Shown here piece by piece: positions 51,195 through 63,508 of a stretch of 64,000 nt of DNA. Every line of letters begins with the position of its first letter. Within the stretch, counting starts at the first letter, position 1. Location of the stretch: the NCBI GenBank assembly GCA_905182985.1, contig CAJJDN010000097.1:269851-333850 (forward strand), in the 5' to 3' direction. Both the position numbers and the translations under genes were made by a program. Under the pieces are notes generated by a model. It was given only the letters and a program-made list of their open reading frames with translations, was not told the origin of the DNA and searched no databases. The stretch is from Paramecium sonneborni (lineage: Eukaryota; Ciliophora; Oligohymenophorea; Peniculida; Parameciidae).

Positions 51195-53983
51195 ATGGGT
51201 TGTGGATCTTCCTAATCAGAAACATCTGAATTATAGAAAGGAAATCATTCTTAAAAAACTAATATTTCTTCACCTGATTCTAATGAGTTGGCTGATAAAT
51301 AAAAACTTTATTAAAGAGGTACAATTTCAAATAACTGGAGGAAACTTTTTACTCAAGAAGTAAAAGTATGAGCAGGCTATTTCTTTATTTGATAGAGTCT
51401 TAGAAATTGATCCAGAATTTGCTGATGCTTACTATTCAAAAGGTAACTTTATTAATTATATTCAGCAATTGTTGCTTTTGAATAAAATAAAATAGAGGAT
51501 GCCTAAAAGTTATTAGATATAACATTAGAAAAATAACCTGAACATGTTTATGCGTTAAATGAAGCAGGTTTTTTTTATCAAAATTAATATAGGGTGTTTA
51601 ATGATAAAGTAAAGAAAATTTCCAGAAGCCTTAGTTTATCTTGAAAAAGCATTTACAAAACAATAAAACTTTTCAGAAGTTAATTATAGTTTAGGTATAT
51701 ACAAATTTTTTGAGTTTATTTTAGCATATGCTTTATCTAAATTAAATAGAAAGGAAGAATCTTTAAAATATTATGATTTAGCTATACAAGAAGACTCATA
51801 ATAAAAACATTTTTATATTAATAAAGCTTCTACATTGATTGAACTAAATAAATATGAAGAAGCTTTAAAATGCGTTTCTGAGGCTTTAAAATTAGATTAA
51901 GATTATGTAGAAGCCTTAATTATTTAAGGTACAATATAATATAATAATAATATAGGAAATATTTATAAAGGTACAAAACAATTTGAAAAATTGTATAGCG
52001 TTGGCTTAGCAATTTTGAAATTAGATAATGAAAACAAATTTGCTTAATTGATGAAAAAAGAGGCTGAATAAAATTTAAATATTTAGCCCACTGAATAACA
52101 ATCTGATACAAATATTTCAATAGATGACAAATTAATTTTAGGTATAATTAATATTGATTAATTAGCTCAAAATTTGGTTTCAGAAAAAGAATTTGTATAA
52201 GCAAGAAAGATTATTGAAAAAATTCTTTAGAAAGATTCTTAAAATTATTAAACTCTTAAATTAAAAGCTTAGATCTTAATTGAATTAAAATAATATGCTG
52301 ATGCATTAGATAGCTTAAATAGACTATTAGTATAATAACCAAAAGATATAATAGTTTTAAAAGATAAAGGTATTATAAAATTATATAAGAATAGCATTTA
52401 TATTAGAAAAGTTGAATAGATTAGAAGAAGCATTATAATGTTATACTTTAATTATAGATGAGGAAGCAATGCTTGCAAAAAATGAGAAAAAAGGTAGTTA
52501 TATTTATTTATTTTTTAAGCTGATCTATATATGAAACTTGGAAAAGTCAAAGAAGCTTCAGAAATATTTGAAAGTCTCAATAAATTACCAAAATTAGATG
52601 ATCCATAAGCATATATTCTAAAGGGTAATAATTTATTTAATTATTTTTTTAGGAAAGTTATTATATTCCTAAGAGAAATTTGAGGAAAGTATAACTTTTT
52701 TATCAGAAGGACTGTTAAAATTTTAGAAAAATATTGACATAATGTAATTGCTTGCTCAGAATCATAAATCATTAAAAAATGAAAAAGAAGCATTGAATAT
52801 ACATTAATAAGTTCTAGAGATTGATAAATATAATGATTGTTCTAATTTTGAAAAAGGTAATATTGATTATATAATAATTAGGTGTAATTTATTATGAATA
52901 AAAATACTATAAGAAAGCATTAGATTCTCTAAATAAGATAAAAAATCCAGAATTTAATGAATTATCTTATTATTATTTTGGAGTTTGTTATTATAAACTA
53001 GAAGATTATAAAAATACTATTAAAAATTTATAAAATTATGTGAAAATTGGAAGAAAAGAATTATAATAAGCTTATTTTATAGTAATATTAAAAATTAATG
53101 TTTTTAAAGTTAGGTGGAGCTTATTTGTAACTTTTAAGATTTGATGAAGCAGAAGAAAATTACCTAAATTGTATTAAATGGGATCCTAATAATGCTGAAG
53201 CTCATTTTTAATTAGGAAATGTTTATAAATAGGATAAATAAATTGAAGAAGCAAAAAAATATTACGAATCAGCTCATAATCTTTAACCTTATAATGAAAC
53301 ATATAAATAAAGTTATGGTATGATTTAAATATTAATTATTAGAAACATTTATGAATGAAAAAAACTATTTAATAGAATATAGTGATAGTTTATTATATAC
53401 TTTGACCACTTTGATAGGAATTTGTTAATTAGATCAAAAATCATAAGATTACGAAAAGTAAAAGAATGAGAAATATTTGGGTATGTTACTTCTATTAGAG
53501 ACTTATTAAAAGAAAAGATTCAATTCAATAGATCAACATTTTGAATAAATAAAATAATTAATAGCTAAATCATATGATATGTAATATACAGTAATAGATG
53601 ATACTTTATTTCCAATAATGCAATTTTGGCATAATTAAAAGATTTGTAAGAAGAAGAAAGATATTCATGATTTTGTTAGTTCAATTATTAATACAGTTAA
53701 ATTATTAGTGAATATAAATAGTGAAAAAATACTTAATGTAATTAAGAGTGAAAGATCTTTGAATAATAAATATTGTATGGAATTTGCTGAAAAATGTGAG
53801 CATGAATTATATAAAAAGAGGAGTGGATGTTTTGGTTTAGTAGATGGAATTAAAATTCTTGGTTTTTTGTTAAAGTATCAGAAAGAATTTACTAAAGAAC
53901 GTATGTCATTTTAAGAACTTATCCCAACTAAATATTAAGTGGAAGAAATATAGATATTTCATGATTCTTATTATAAATAATGA
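51195..53983 (+). CDS. TPR-repeat protein with lipid-anchor-type N-terminus, 826 aa
   Basis: Begins MGCGSSQSE, a myristoylation/palmitoylation-type start. From about residue 40 to 640 it is built of TPR-like 34-residue units (for example GNFLLKKQKYEQAISLFDRV, then DPEFADAYYSKG). Twelve introns (first 51319-51340, last 53318-53342; 22-30 nt) leave exactly 827 codons. All but one (53082-53109) split a glycine codon after its first G at the conserved Gly of the TPR, and several exons are exactly 102 or 204 nt. The C-terminal about 200 residues are non-TPR (CHELYKKRSGCFGLVDGIK-like region). TPR arrays bind partner proteins; the partner is unknown. Confidence 0.88.
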
Positions 53984-54091
53984 GATTAAGGACTTTTTGA
54001 CTAAATTTTGTTATTTTATTTGAGGAATATTTGAAATCAAAAACATAATAAAGATAGTTTAATATAATAAATATATGATAAGAATATAGAT

Positions 54092-56359
54092 TCATTTGCG
54101 TTCGAGATATTACTCATTTCGTTTTAAGTATTATAAAATTTGGTTTTCATCTGTATATTCTAAAGCTTGTAAGTAGGTTTCATATGTGAAAGTATCCTTA
54201 TCACACATTAAAGTAGGCAAATCAAATATTATCAATGAAGCTTAAGCTTATATTTAAAGTCTTAACCATTCAATAGTTGATTTTGGCAATCCTTTTTTCT
54301 CTTTTATGTTTTAGTAGATTTAACCATAAAGATAAGTATAACATATATCTTTGATATCATCATCAATAAAATCATTTAAGAACCATTCTACTTTGTCTTT
54401 TCTATTTTTATCTAATTTTTCTGCTTTAGCTTTTGCTGTATTGAGTAATAAGTTTAATTCATTTTAAACTAATTAATTATCTTATTTAACTTTGTTATAA
54501 TAATCTTAATATTCAAAACACGTTGTAATATGATCCCATTCAGCTAAACCAAATGAGTTTACTTTAGATTCTAATAGAATTTCAATTTCTTTTCTTAATT
54601 GTAACATTCTTTTAAAGACTAAAAATAAAGGAATAACCCAAAAATTTTATAAACCATTAAAAAAATTAAGACATTTAGCAACTGTTTAACCAACAATATT
54701 AAGTGCATCTAAAGAACGATTATATTTTTAAGAAAATAAAGCTAATTGTTAATTTGATCGTTTTATTAATTATATGTAATTTTCAGCATTACTAACTCTA
54801 CTTTCATCTAAATTAGGTTTCTAATTTTAATTATCATCTAAATTAGATCTCTAATTAAATTAATTATCATCTAAATCAGAACTATAAATAGCTTTATATT
54901 ATTCCATAGCATTTTCTGATTGTTAATATAATTATTATAATTCATCCTAAGTTTTTGAAACTTTACTATAAACTACTTATTATTGTTTCATTTAATCTGA
55001 TTTAGATAAAGAGGCAAATCTTTATTTAGTTTAAATTTTAATAGAATTACCTTAAACTGAACACACTCTTGTTCTTATTTTATCATAAAAGAATTAATTT
55101 TTGGTTTTAGATTAAGATAATTGTTATGAAGAAGAATTTTAATTTAAATCTGAACTATTATCAATGATTTTTCTAGAAGAATCATAACCAGTATAAATAG
55201 TAGTATTTTATGTTTGATTTCTATAACTCTTTTATCCATAATTTTAAGATTTGATATTAGGTTTTGGAAGTATTTTAGTAGATGAAAAGAAGTTATTAAA
55301 TTTATTATTGGTATAAGTTTAAATCATTTAACGAGTTTGATTAGATGATGATTTCTATCTACTTTAAACTGATTAATATCTATTACCTATAACACTTTTA
55401 ATATTATCTTAATGCATTCTTTACATATTACTTATTTTAGTAATCAATGATTAATTTAATAAATTTTATTCAGTGGTTTTTGTATTTTTATTACAATTGA
55501 TTTATTAGAATGAATTAATCAGAGAATTGGTATCATCTTTACTACTAATTCTAGATGTAGATCTACATTTAACATCAATTCTATTAAATTTAATTTGATA
55601 ATCTTTCAATATCTATTTACATGCATTATCTTCTCTAAATGCTGAATGATATGGAATTTAATTCCATTCAATAGGGTTCTCTGGATTTAAAAGTGAAGAA
55701 ATCAAATTCTATACAGTTGGCTTCTTATTTGTAATTAATGATCCTATATCTAAACGACCACCTTGCAACCATTCTGTTATATGTCTTTATACTTCATTTA
55801 ATATATAGGTTCCTTGAGTCATTACCAAATATAATATACCAAGAGACCATTAATAAGATGATCTACAAGGTTTGCCTTTCAAAATTAATGGATTCCAATA
55901 TACACAATAATTTTCTATTCTCTTTTTTAAACCGAAATCTAAAATAACTATTGAATCACCATTCTTTATTATATTGTCAATTGTACAATCTCTAGGTTAA
56001 CAATAACCTTGATATAAATCATATCCAAAATAAATCAATAACAGTTTAGACAAATCTCCATTTATCAATTACCATTAACAAACATTCTCTATAATCATAT
56101 CTGTATATGTATTTGTTCTTACTATCTATAAAATTGATGGCAATAAACTTATTTACGGTTTTAATAACTTCATCTCTCTATAAGGTTTAATTCTATGATA
56201 AGATTCCAAAAATTTTAATTCTTCATCCAAATACCTACAATCTTTCCATCTAACAATAACTATATTCTCATCTGTTAATTTCAATCTACCCTTTAATGCT
56301 TACCATTATTCACATTACCATATTGGAAATGTCACCGTATAAGGATGATTAGCACTCAT
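54092..56359 (-). CDS. ULK/Ser-Thr-kinase-like pseudokinase, 755 aa
   Basis: A single intronless frame of 756 codons. The N-terminal about 280 residues follow a kinase plan: a catalytic-loop-like RDCTIDNI (Asp and Asn present, Lys absent, His replaced), an intact DFGL, no APE, and a later WSLGILYLVMTQG like helix F. No clear glycine loop or VAIK lysine is seen. A long Ser/Gln/Asn-rich linker follows, then a helical C-terminal domain (about 540-755; ENYIQLIKRSNQQLALFSQKY, LNIVGQTVAKCLNFFNGL), which recalls the layout of ULK/ATG1-type kinases. A scaffold in signalling or autophagy is possible; this is inference from layout. Confidence 0.7.
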
Positions 56360-56894
56360 TTTATTTTATAATTTTATTATTTTTGTTACAATTAATATCT
56401 AATAAATTATTATTATTCAAATTTCTTTCCAACACTTTCCCATCATCTTTCAATTTACAAAAAACTCTATTTATATAAATAATCTAAATTTTATTTATAT
56501 TTTATTATTATTATTATCATTTAACTAATTTATTATTTACTTAATCTCTTTTTTAATACACTTTATCATTATTTCTCCTCTATAAACATCATCATTTTAT
56601 CTCTCTGCAATTTAATAGTATTTCTCTGCCAAAAATTAAATTCTTAATCCTAATCTAATATTCTCTATTCTTAATAATTTAATACCAATAACCTTCACAT
56701 TTTAACTTTGTCTAATTTATATTTTTTAAGCATTTCTAAACTTTAAAATTATTGTCTATTTTATCATTTTAATAATCTAATCATTATCCTATTACTAATT
56801 AATCAAACTAAAACTCTCAATTTTTATATTAGCCTAATTTATAATTAAAGATTTATGCTAAAAAAATCAATATTATTTTACAATTTTTTCAAAA
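56360..56894. other. Intergenic, no gene seen
   Basis: AT-rich spacer between divergent frames; no coherent coding. Confidence 0.5.
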
Positions 56895-57316
56895 ATGAAA
56901 TATTAAGATTTAATATGGATTTATTTAAATTCTAATTTCTAAGCTAGTCTTCTCCATATTGGATTAGCAAATTTTAAATTTATATCAGATTTTTACTTAA
57001 TCATATTATAGGCAATCTTAAAGGATAATAGATATAGAATTAAGGTAAATTTTTATAAAAGAAAAACAATCTTTTTTTGATAGCTTCTGTTTTACTTTTT
57101 AAGGGTGACCCATTTGTTCAGGTTTTCATTTAAAAATTTAAAAATTGATTAAATAATGAAATAACCATACTACAATACCAAAACGAATTTCAAGAATCCT
57201 TTTATTTAAATATTATTTCTACAACTAGATCTGTTAATAAAATACATTTTACCCAAAATTTATTTTTTTTAGTTTTTAAATAAAAAACTGAATGGTTAGA
57301 TATTCTTATTCAATGA
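56895..57316 (+). pseudogene. Disrupted small gene
   Basis: From ATG 56895 the frame reads MKYQDLIWIYLNSNFQ and LLHIGLANFKFISDFYLI, breaks at a T7 run (57072-57078) where one more T would keep it open, continues LIASVLLFKGDPFVQVF, meets an in-frame TGA at 57146-57148, and goes on to NEFQESFYLNIISTTRS and a stop at 57314-57316. The pieces read as one protein of about 140 aa. It is either a pseudogene or affected by sequence error; no family is recognised. Confidence 0.45.
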
Positions 57317-57406
57317 AGTCAATTAAATGTTAGTACTTGCATATTATTTATTAAGTTAAGCTCTATTTATTAATTGATGTATATAATTAGTAAAAAAAAT
57401 ATAATA

Positions 57407-57859
57407 ATGGATTAAATTCAGACGTGTGAAGGTAAGTTATTATTTATTACTTATCATTTATATAAATCTAATCGAATTGGAATAGAGTAAAAAAGTGAAA
57501 TAAAAGGTGACATATATATATAATTCACAGATATGTTAATAACACAAGATATTAGAATATAATAAGTGATGTAAGAGATAAAGAATGAAACTAATATACA
57601 GAAAATAGAAAGAATGTTAGAAAATATTAATGTATAAAATTACATAAAGCATTAGCCAGAGGAACAGAGCCCTAGAGATATTGATGACAATTTAAGTCAT
57701 ACTTATAAATAAAAAAGACCAAAACTTTTCTAATTCTAAAAATCAAATTTCTCAAAATTTATAGAAGCAAAAGCTAATGAAGATACTGATACTTTTTCTT
57801 CTAATAAACAATTAATGTGTAGAAAAAGATTGTATTCATTAGCATCAGATTCTTGTTGA
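57407..57859 (+). CDS. Small hypothetical protein, 108-124 aa
   Basis: A clear exon from ATG 57533 to TGA 57857-57859 (108 aa) has a short coiled coil and a basic, Ser-rich tail (NYIKHQPEEQSPRDIDD...KRPKLF). Upstream pieces MDQIQTCE and QKSEIK would join in frame from ATG 57407 if a 54-nt and a 24-nt intron (GTGACA...TTCACAG, 57507-57530) are removed. The 54-nt intron is too long for this genome, so the upstream start is tentative. Confidence 0.5.
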
Positions 57860-58889
57860 TATTATTATTTAAACATATCAATAATTTTTTCATCCTAGAA
57901 GTTCCAAGAAAATGTTTCTAATTAACAATAAGAAATCTTAAAGAAATTAATTTTCTGATTATTTTTGATCTTTAAAAGTGACTTTAAATATATATAAATA
58001 TAATTATTGTCACAAAATACTCTTTTACTACATCTTTATAAACATCTTAAACAATTTACAGTAATCTTAGTTTAATTTTTATTAAGCAAAAAAGTGATAT
58101 TTAATGAAATGTATATTTATTATATTACTAAATTTAATTATATCTTTTATATTGAAATAAGTTTGTATTGAGATGTAATAAATAGACTAAAATAAATAAA
58201 ATATATTTTATCCTATTGGATTGATTTAAATAATAACATCTAGAATCTCCTTTAGACCCTTTAGAAAAGTATAATGTAACAGTATCTTTAATAAATTTTT
58301 AAATTGTAGATTTGATTATGCAGATCATTTTTTAATTATTTTTGATCAGAATAAAAGAATGAAATATATCCTATTAAAATAAAAATAACATTCTTGTTAC
58401 AATAATACTTTATTTAAACTAAAATAATAATAGATCAAAATAATAATTTGATTTAACATATGTTTGACAGTATGACTAAAAAGTGATGTAGTCTTTAAAA
58501 TAATTAATAAATAAATAGATGAAGCACTTTTTGTATTACAAATTAATTAAAAAGAATAGTAAAAATTAGTTTAATGATAAAATTAATTTAAGATTTAATA
58601 TAAAATAAGTTGAAATAGAATTAACTAGAAATTATTTAGGTTTTGATTGTTTAGATTTTCAAAAATGATTGGCTCTTATTGTATTTCTTTGTATCTTACT
58701 AAGAATTTAAATTTGCTCTCAGATATGTAACTTAGTTGATTGTATTAAAAAAAATAATTTTCAGAATAGAAATTATATAATTTTTGGATTTCATTTATTG
58801 GACAATTATTTAGAGGAAGAAAAGATAAATGTCATAAAGAACACACTTATTATTAGTAATGGGTAATTGAAATATTAGATTAGCATAGT
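57860..58889. other. Intergenic, no gene seen
   Basis: About 1 kb of AT-rich DNA between convergent genes, the longest gene-free stretch of the window. Short open stretches occur but none extends or looks conserved. Confidence 0.5.
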
Positions 58890-61800
58890 TCAATCATCAC
58901 TTTAAGGAGCTTCTTAATTAGATTCATCTTTTGGTACTCTTATAATTAGAAGAGGAACCTAATGATCTTTGACTTAATCAAATTAATTGAAGTTTCTTTA
59001 GTTGCCTTTCATTTGATTAATCCATCTAATTATGAGATATTAAATTTACTTTAAATATTCTTTTTGTACAATTGTGTATTCTTGATAAGCTATTTAGAGA
59101 TACTTGAGATTTGATGCTTTAAGTCCAGATGATTCGAATTCTAGTTCAGGGAATTTTCTAGTTAAGATTTTCATGTCTTATTATTTAGTGATATTTTTAG
59201 GAGAGAGACATTTTTTATCTAATTTTTTAGGTAATCTCCTTCTATTTTCTTCATTTTCCTATTCTTATTCTACTTCTAATAGTATTTTATTTAGATCAAT
59301 AAAAGAAGAGAAACTCTAATAAAATTCAGAGTCAATAGGTGTATTATCTGGTACTTACTCATCTTCTACTTTATTTTAATGATTATCATCATCAAGTGAT
59401 TTCATAGAATTGTTAGGTCTTTCTGCAAAACCTACAGCACTTTAAGCTTTACTAACTTAAGATTAGAAACTAATTTCTGGTAATTCACTTTTTCTGGATG
59501 AGTTTTTTAGTGTTGTCGAATCTTAGTCATTTTATTTTTCAACTAATAATTATTATTCTTTTTTTTCTTTTGCTTTTTTTCTAATAAGTTTTGCTTTAAG
59601 ACTTCTTTCTTGAATAACTTTTTAGACATATTATTTGCCTCCATTGTACAATTAAAATTATTAGTAAATCTTTCTAATAATTTAAATGATGTATGAATAT
59701 TTGAGATAAATCATATCATTAATTAATTGATCTCGTTCTTTTTGAGAATAATCTTTAAAAAATGCATATTATAATTCTTTATTGATATCTCTTATCTTTT
59801 CAAATCCTGATTGTAAAGATCTATGACGATGTTGGATTCTATAAATTAATAAATGTATAAATGTATTTCTAACTAAGGGACTCCAATGCATAAATATTTT
59901 AAAAAATAAATCAGTACTAAATAAGAAATCACATAATTCTTTTTTTGGTTCAGCTATATTAATATTTAAAAATAACTCTTACTTGTAATAAGATGAAAAT
60001 TATTATATAAAATTTATAAACTTTTACTAATAGAAACAGCATGATCTCCATTTAAAATTAATTTGATTCCCTTAAAGAAAAAAGAATAATCAAAATTAGT
60101 AGGTAAGGCATGATAATTTTAATTAACTTTTTATAACCAGATATCTACAATGTTTAAAGTGTTAAACACCTATATTGCATCATATACTCTAGTTTAATTA
60201 AATACTATATGAATAAATTTACTAAGCAACATGGAATTATTAATGATTGCACAAGAAGCTTCAATAAATTTATAATTCTTAAGTTAGATATTTGAAAGTA
60301 ACAATTATACAATTTCATCATAGCCTTAAATGTTTTACCAATTAACATTTAATCCAAATTTAGACTAAACAAAGTTTACCCATTAAATAACAAAAGGATA
60401 ATAAAAATGTACAATTTCTTTATTTGGCATATCCAATTTCAAGGATTCAAGTTCTTTTTTTAATTGTTATCCTTTTTCATTCTTAAATGCAAGTTCATAA
60501 AATTTATGGATTGAGATATTATCAATATCCGAAAAGAGAGCTTATTTAAATTATGGTATTCTAAAATAAGAGAGCACAGCAAATTTAACAAAAAAATCAT
60601 GTTCTTTATTTGAACAAGAAGTATCAACAACTCTTTACAAACATAGAGGCATAATTTTAATCATTAAAGTAAGAAATAATTAAGCATTATGAATACGTTC
60701 TACTTAAGTATCAATACTCAAATGATCTAAATCCATATCATCTCTATATATAAGTTCACTAAGCACAGTAAAACATATTTCCTTAACCATTTCAGTTTCT
60801 TATTTTGTACTCTATTCTAATAAGTATTTCCATAACTTAATTTAAACTGATTAACTATGTAACATATCATCAACACTTTGATATTTTATATTATGATTTT
60901 CAGCCAATGTGGATAATATATCATTTTTTATTTTCTCTGAATCCTTTATTTTCTTATCCCTCATTATTTATGAGAGTGTCTCAACTTTAATTTATAATCC
61001 AATGAGCCAATCTACTTCCTTATTCGTATTATTTTTAGATTTCGCCTTTTTCAATAAAAGAGTAGACTAATTAACAACTCCAGTCTCAGTTTTAACTCCA
61101 CTCGATTGACTAACATATTAATTAGATTTAATTATGAATATACCTGCCCAATTTCCTATATAGGTACCATCTGAAATTAATTATTCATTTAATTAAGCTT
61201 CTTGAATTAAAAGTGTATCAGTCTAGGCAATTTATGCAGTATTATCATAAAAGAATTTATTAAAACTAATATATGTACTTCCGATTCTTTTATATTCTTC
61301 TTGTTTTGTTTATTTATTAGCATAAAGCAGGAAAACAAAGGTAGTAATTTGGAAATCATCAGCAAAGATATCAAATTCCATCGATGGAGAATCTTCAGTT
61401 CTGAATTCCCAAAGTATTTCATTCTTAGCTTCTAAGGCTTTTTTTGTAGAGACATGTCTTTGAGATCCTCCTTTAATGTGTTGATATTTATAAGGTAGAT
61501 CATCATTGGATGAATAAGTTGGATTCATATATTTAGGAGAGATAGCTGATTGAGATTCATTTTCCTAAGATTTGATTTTCAATAGAAAACTATATGCAAT
61601 ATCACCCAATTATTATTCTAGGATACAACGTATATTTTTGGTATTAATTTTGAAATGTAATCGTTGAGCAACCTTGATATCAAAAATAATAGAGGATTTG
61701 TTCTAAATTAATGAAGAGGTATTACACTGAATAAAATATCATGATGTTATGGACCACTTGCAATTTCATATATGGTATATTTGATTCTATAATGAACTTT

Positions 61801-62056
61801 ATCTGAATCATCAAGGATTTGCTTGGTAGGATATTTGAAAATTGTACAAGTGTAAAGAATTGAGTGTGCATACTTTGAGGATCAATATGTAAATCAAAGG
61901 CAAACGATTATGGCCACTATACTAAAGAAGTAATATTACATGCGGATTTTTTGTATATCTGATCATTGTTGTCTTATGAACATGTTCATTCACTTTAACT
62001 ATCACATATGCACTTTGCTGCTGAATATTTTTAACCTTTATACCAGAAATTACCAT
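58890..62056 (-). CDS. C2-domain protein with DUF1765-like helical region, 1,021 aa
   Basis: Introns 61917-61939, 61822-61847, 61703-61725 and 59954-59982 (23, 26, 23, 29 nt) give exactly 1,022 codons. Residues 1-150 read as a C2 domain (MVISGIKVKNIQQQ, YVIVKVNEH, FAFDLHIDPQ, ILDDSDKVHYRIKYTIYE), a fold that usually binds membranes or calcium. A second beta-rich segment (EDSPSMEFDIFADDFQITT) follows. The long helical middle ends with YHALPTNFDYSFFFKG, LILNGDHAVSISKSL and YNNFHLIT, which I recall as the DUF1765 signature. The tail is charged and low-complexity. A role in membrane trafficking or signalling is inferred from C2 only. Confidence 0.82.
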
Positions 62057-62165
62057 CCTAAACACTAGATTCTGTTATCCAAATCTAATGTCATTAAGAT
62101 GCTACTTTCTCGTTTAATGAGAATAACATGCAGTTCCCATTATAATTTATTATATTATGAATTAC

Positions 62166-63260
62166 TCAATATTTCAATTTTGCAAATTGTCTTAATACTA
62201 CTTTCTCTTCTTAAACAACTTCGAATCTCTATCTAACCATCTACTCTAATTGATTTACTAATTAAATCTCATTTCTTCTTGACTATGTACTTAAATTATA
62301 CTCACTCTCAAAAGTTTAACATAAACTTTAAGCTTAATCTAATAATTATTCATTTCTTTATTATTTTGACAATGCAGAATTAGAAACTGCTGATTACACT
62401 CCAATACAAGCCTATGACTTATCTAATTTTGCTTATTATCTTTCATATTATTATTATAATCTAGCTAATACTTTTTTCACTTTCTCTTATTAGAGATTAA
62501 ATAATCCAACACTTTAAGCATTAGATTCTGTAAATTAATTAAATGACTCTTGAATTGTTGATCTTAAATCATTTAGTAAATGTTCCACTTACTATAATGA
62601 ACTTAAATCAACAGATTCTCCTTAATTAGCCAAACCTATAAATGCATTAAAAATTGGAGCATAAATTCCTGTTTTATTTATATCAAATGATGTTTATAAC
62701 ATTCTTTGACTTACTTTACTTAATTCAGAAAAGCTTCGATATCCATTTGATATTCCTTCCAATATTGTCAATGCTTCATCTATTGAATGTAATGAATCTT
62801 CATATTATCTACTTCTCTTCTTAAAGTATCCTTATTCTGATTCTGCTGTTGTCAATATTGTGTTTAGATGTTACTAAAATGTATTCTCTTATTACTAATT
62901 CACCTACTATTATTCTGTCGTTCTCATTTTTAAATATTGGCATGTACTTAATTGAGCATTTGAATCTCTCAATGTACTCTTGGCATTTTGAATCTCTGCA
63001 TTTCTAAATTCATATTCACTCTAACATTCATTTTATTCCAAATTGAAGATTTAATCATGATTTACTTATTCTTCATTTACAGAATCTCTAAATTATGTTA
63101 GAATGTTTAAAACAGCATCCAATGGAGAATGAGATTTTATCTTCATTTCCACTTCTGCCATTACAGCTGTCATCGATCTCTACTTTGTGTAATTAAGTCT
63201 ATGTTGATTGTTTGTACATGACACTATAACTATAATCAGCAAAAGACCAAAGATCTTCAT
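62166..63260 (-). CDS. Trichocyst-matrix-type secretory granule protein, 364 aa
   Basis: Starts with a signal peptide (MKIFGLLLIIVIVSC) and is otherwise an acidic/Gln-rich, almost wholly alpha-helical protein with paired cysteines (NECQSEYEF, STCQYLK, QACIGVQSAVSN). This is the layout of the trichocyst matrix protein family, which is processed in the secretory pathway and crystallises in Paramecium defensive granules. The single exon gives 365 codons, close to family length. Precursor cleavage sites are not resolved by eye. The gene lies 110 bp downstream-side of the C2-protein ATG on the same strand. Confidence 0.82.
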
Positions 63261-63508
63261 TAAAAAAAATACGCAAAAACGATTTAATTTATTTCAATAA
63301 ATAAATCTAATCAATTGCTTTCTCTATTCCTATCATTCAAATTCTTATCCATTTATACTTCTAAGTGATCAATGTACCCGAGAAAATCAATGATTAGAAT
63401 TTTCAAACAATAATCTTCCTTTTTTTGAATGTTATAAAGAAGGAAAATTAGATTGTTAAATTTACATTATAGTCACATATTATTCTAATTAAAATATTAA
63501 CCTCAAAT

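Noticed and set aside
51962..51990. Additional GTAC...TATAG intron in the TPR gene
   Set aside because: Removing it breaks the frame; reading through gives a normal TPR segment and the total codon count only closes without it.
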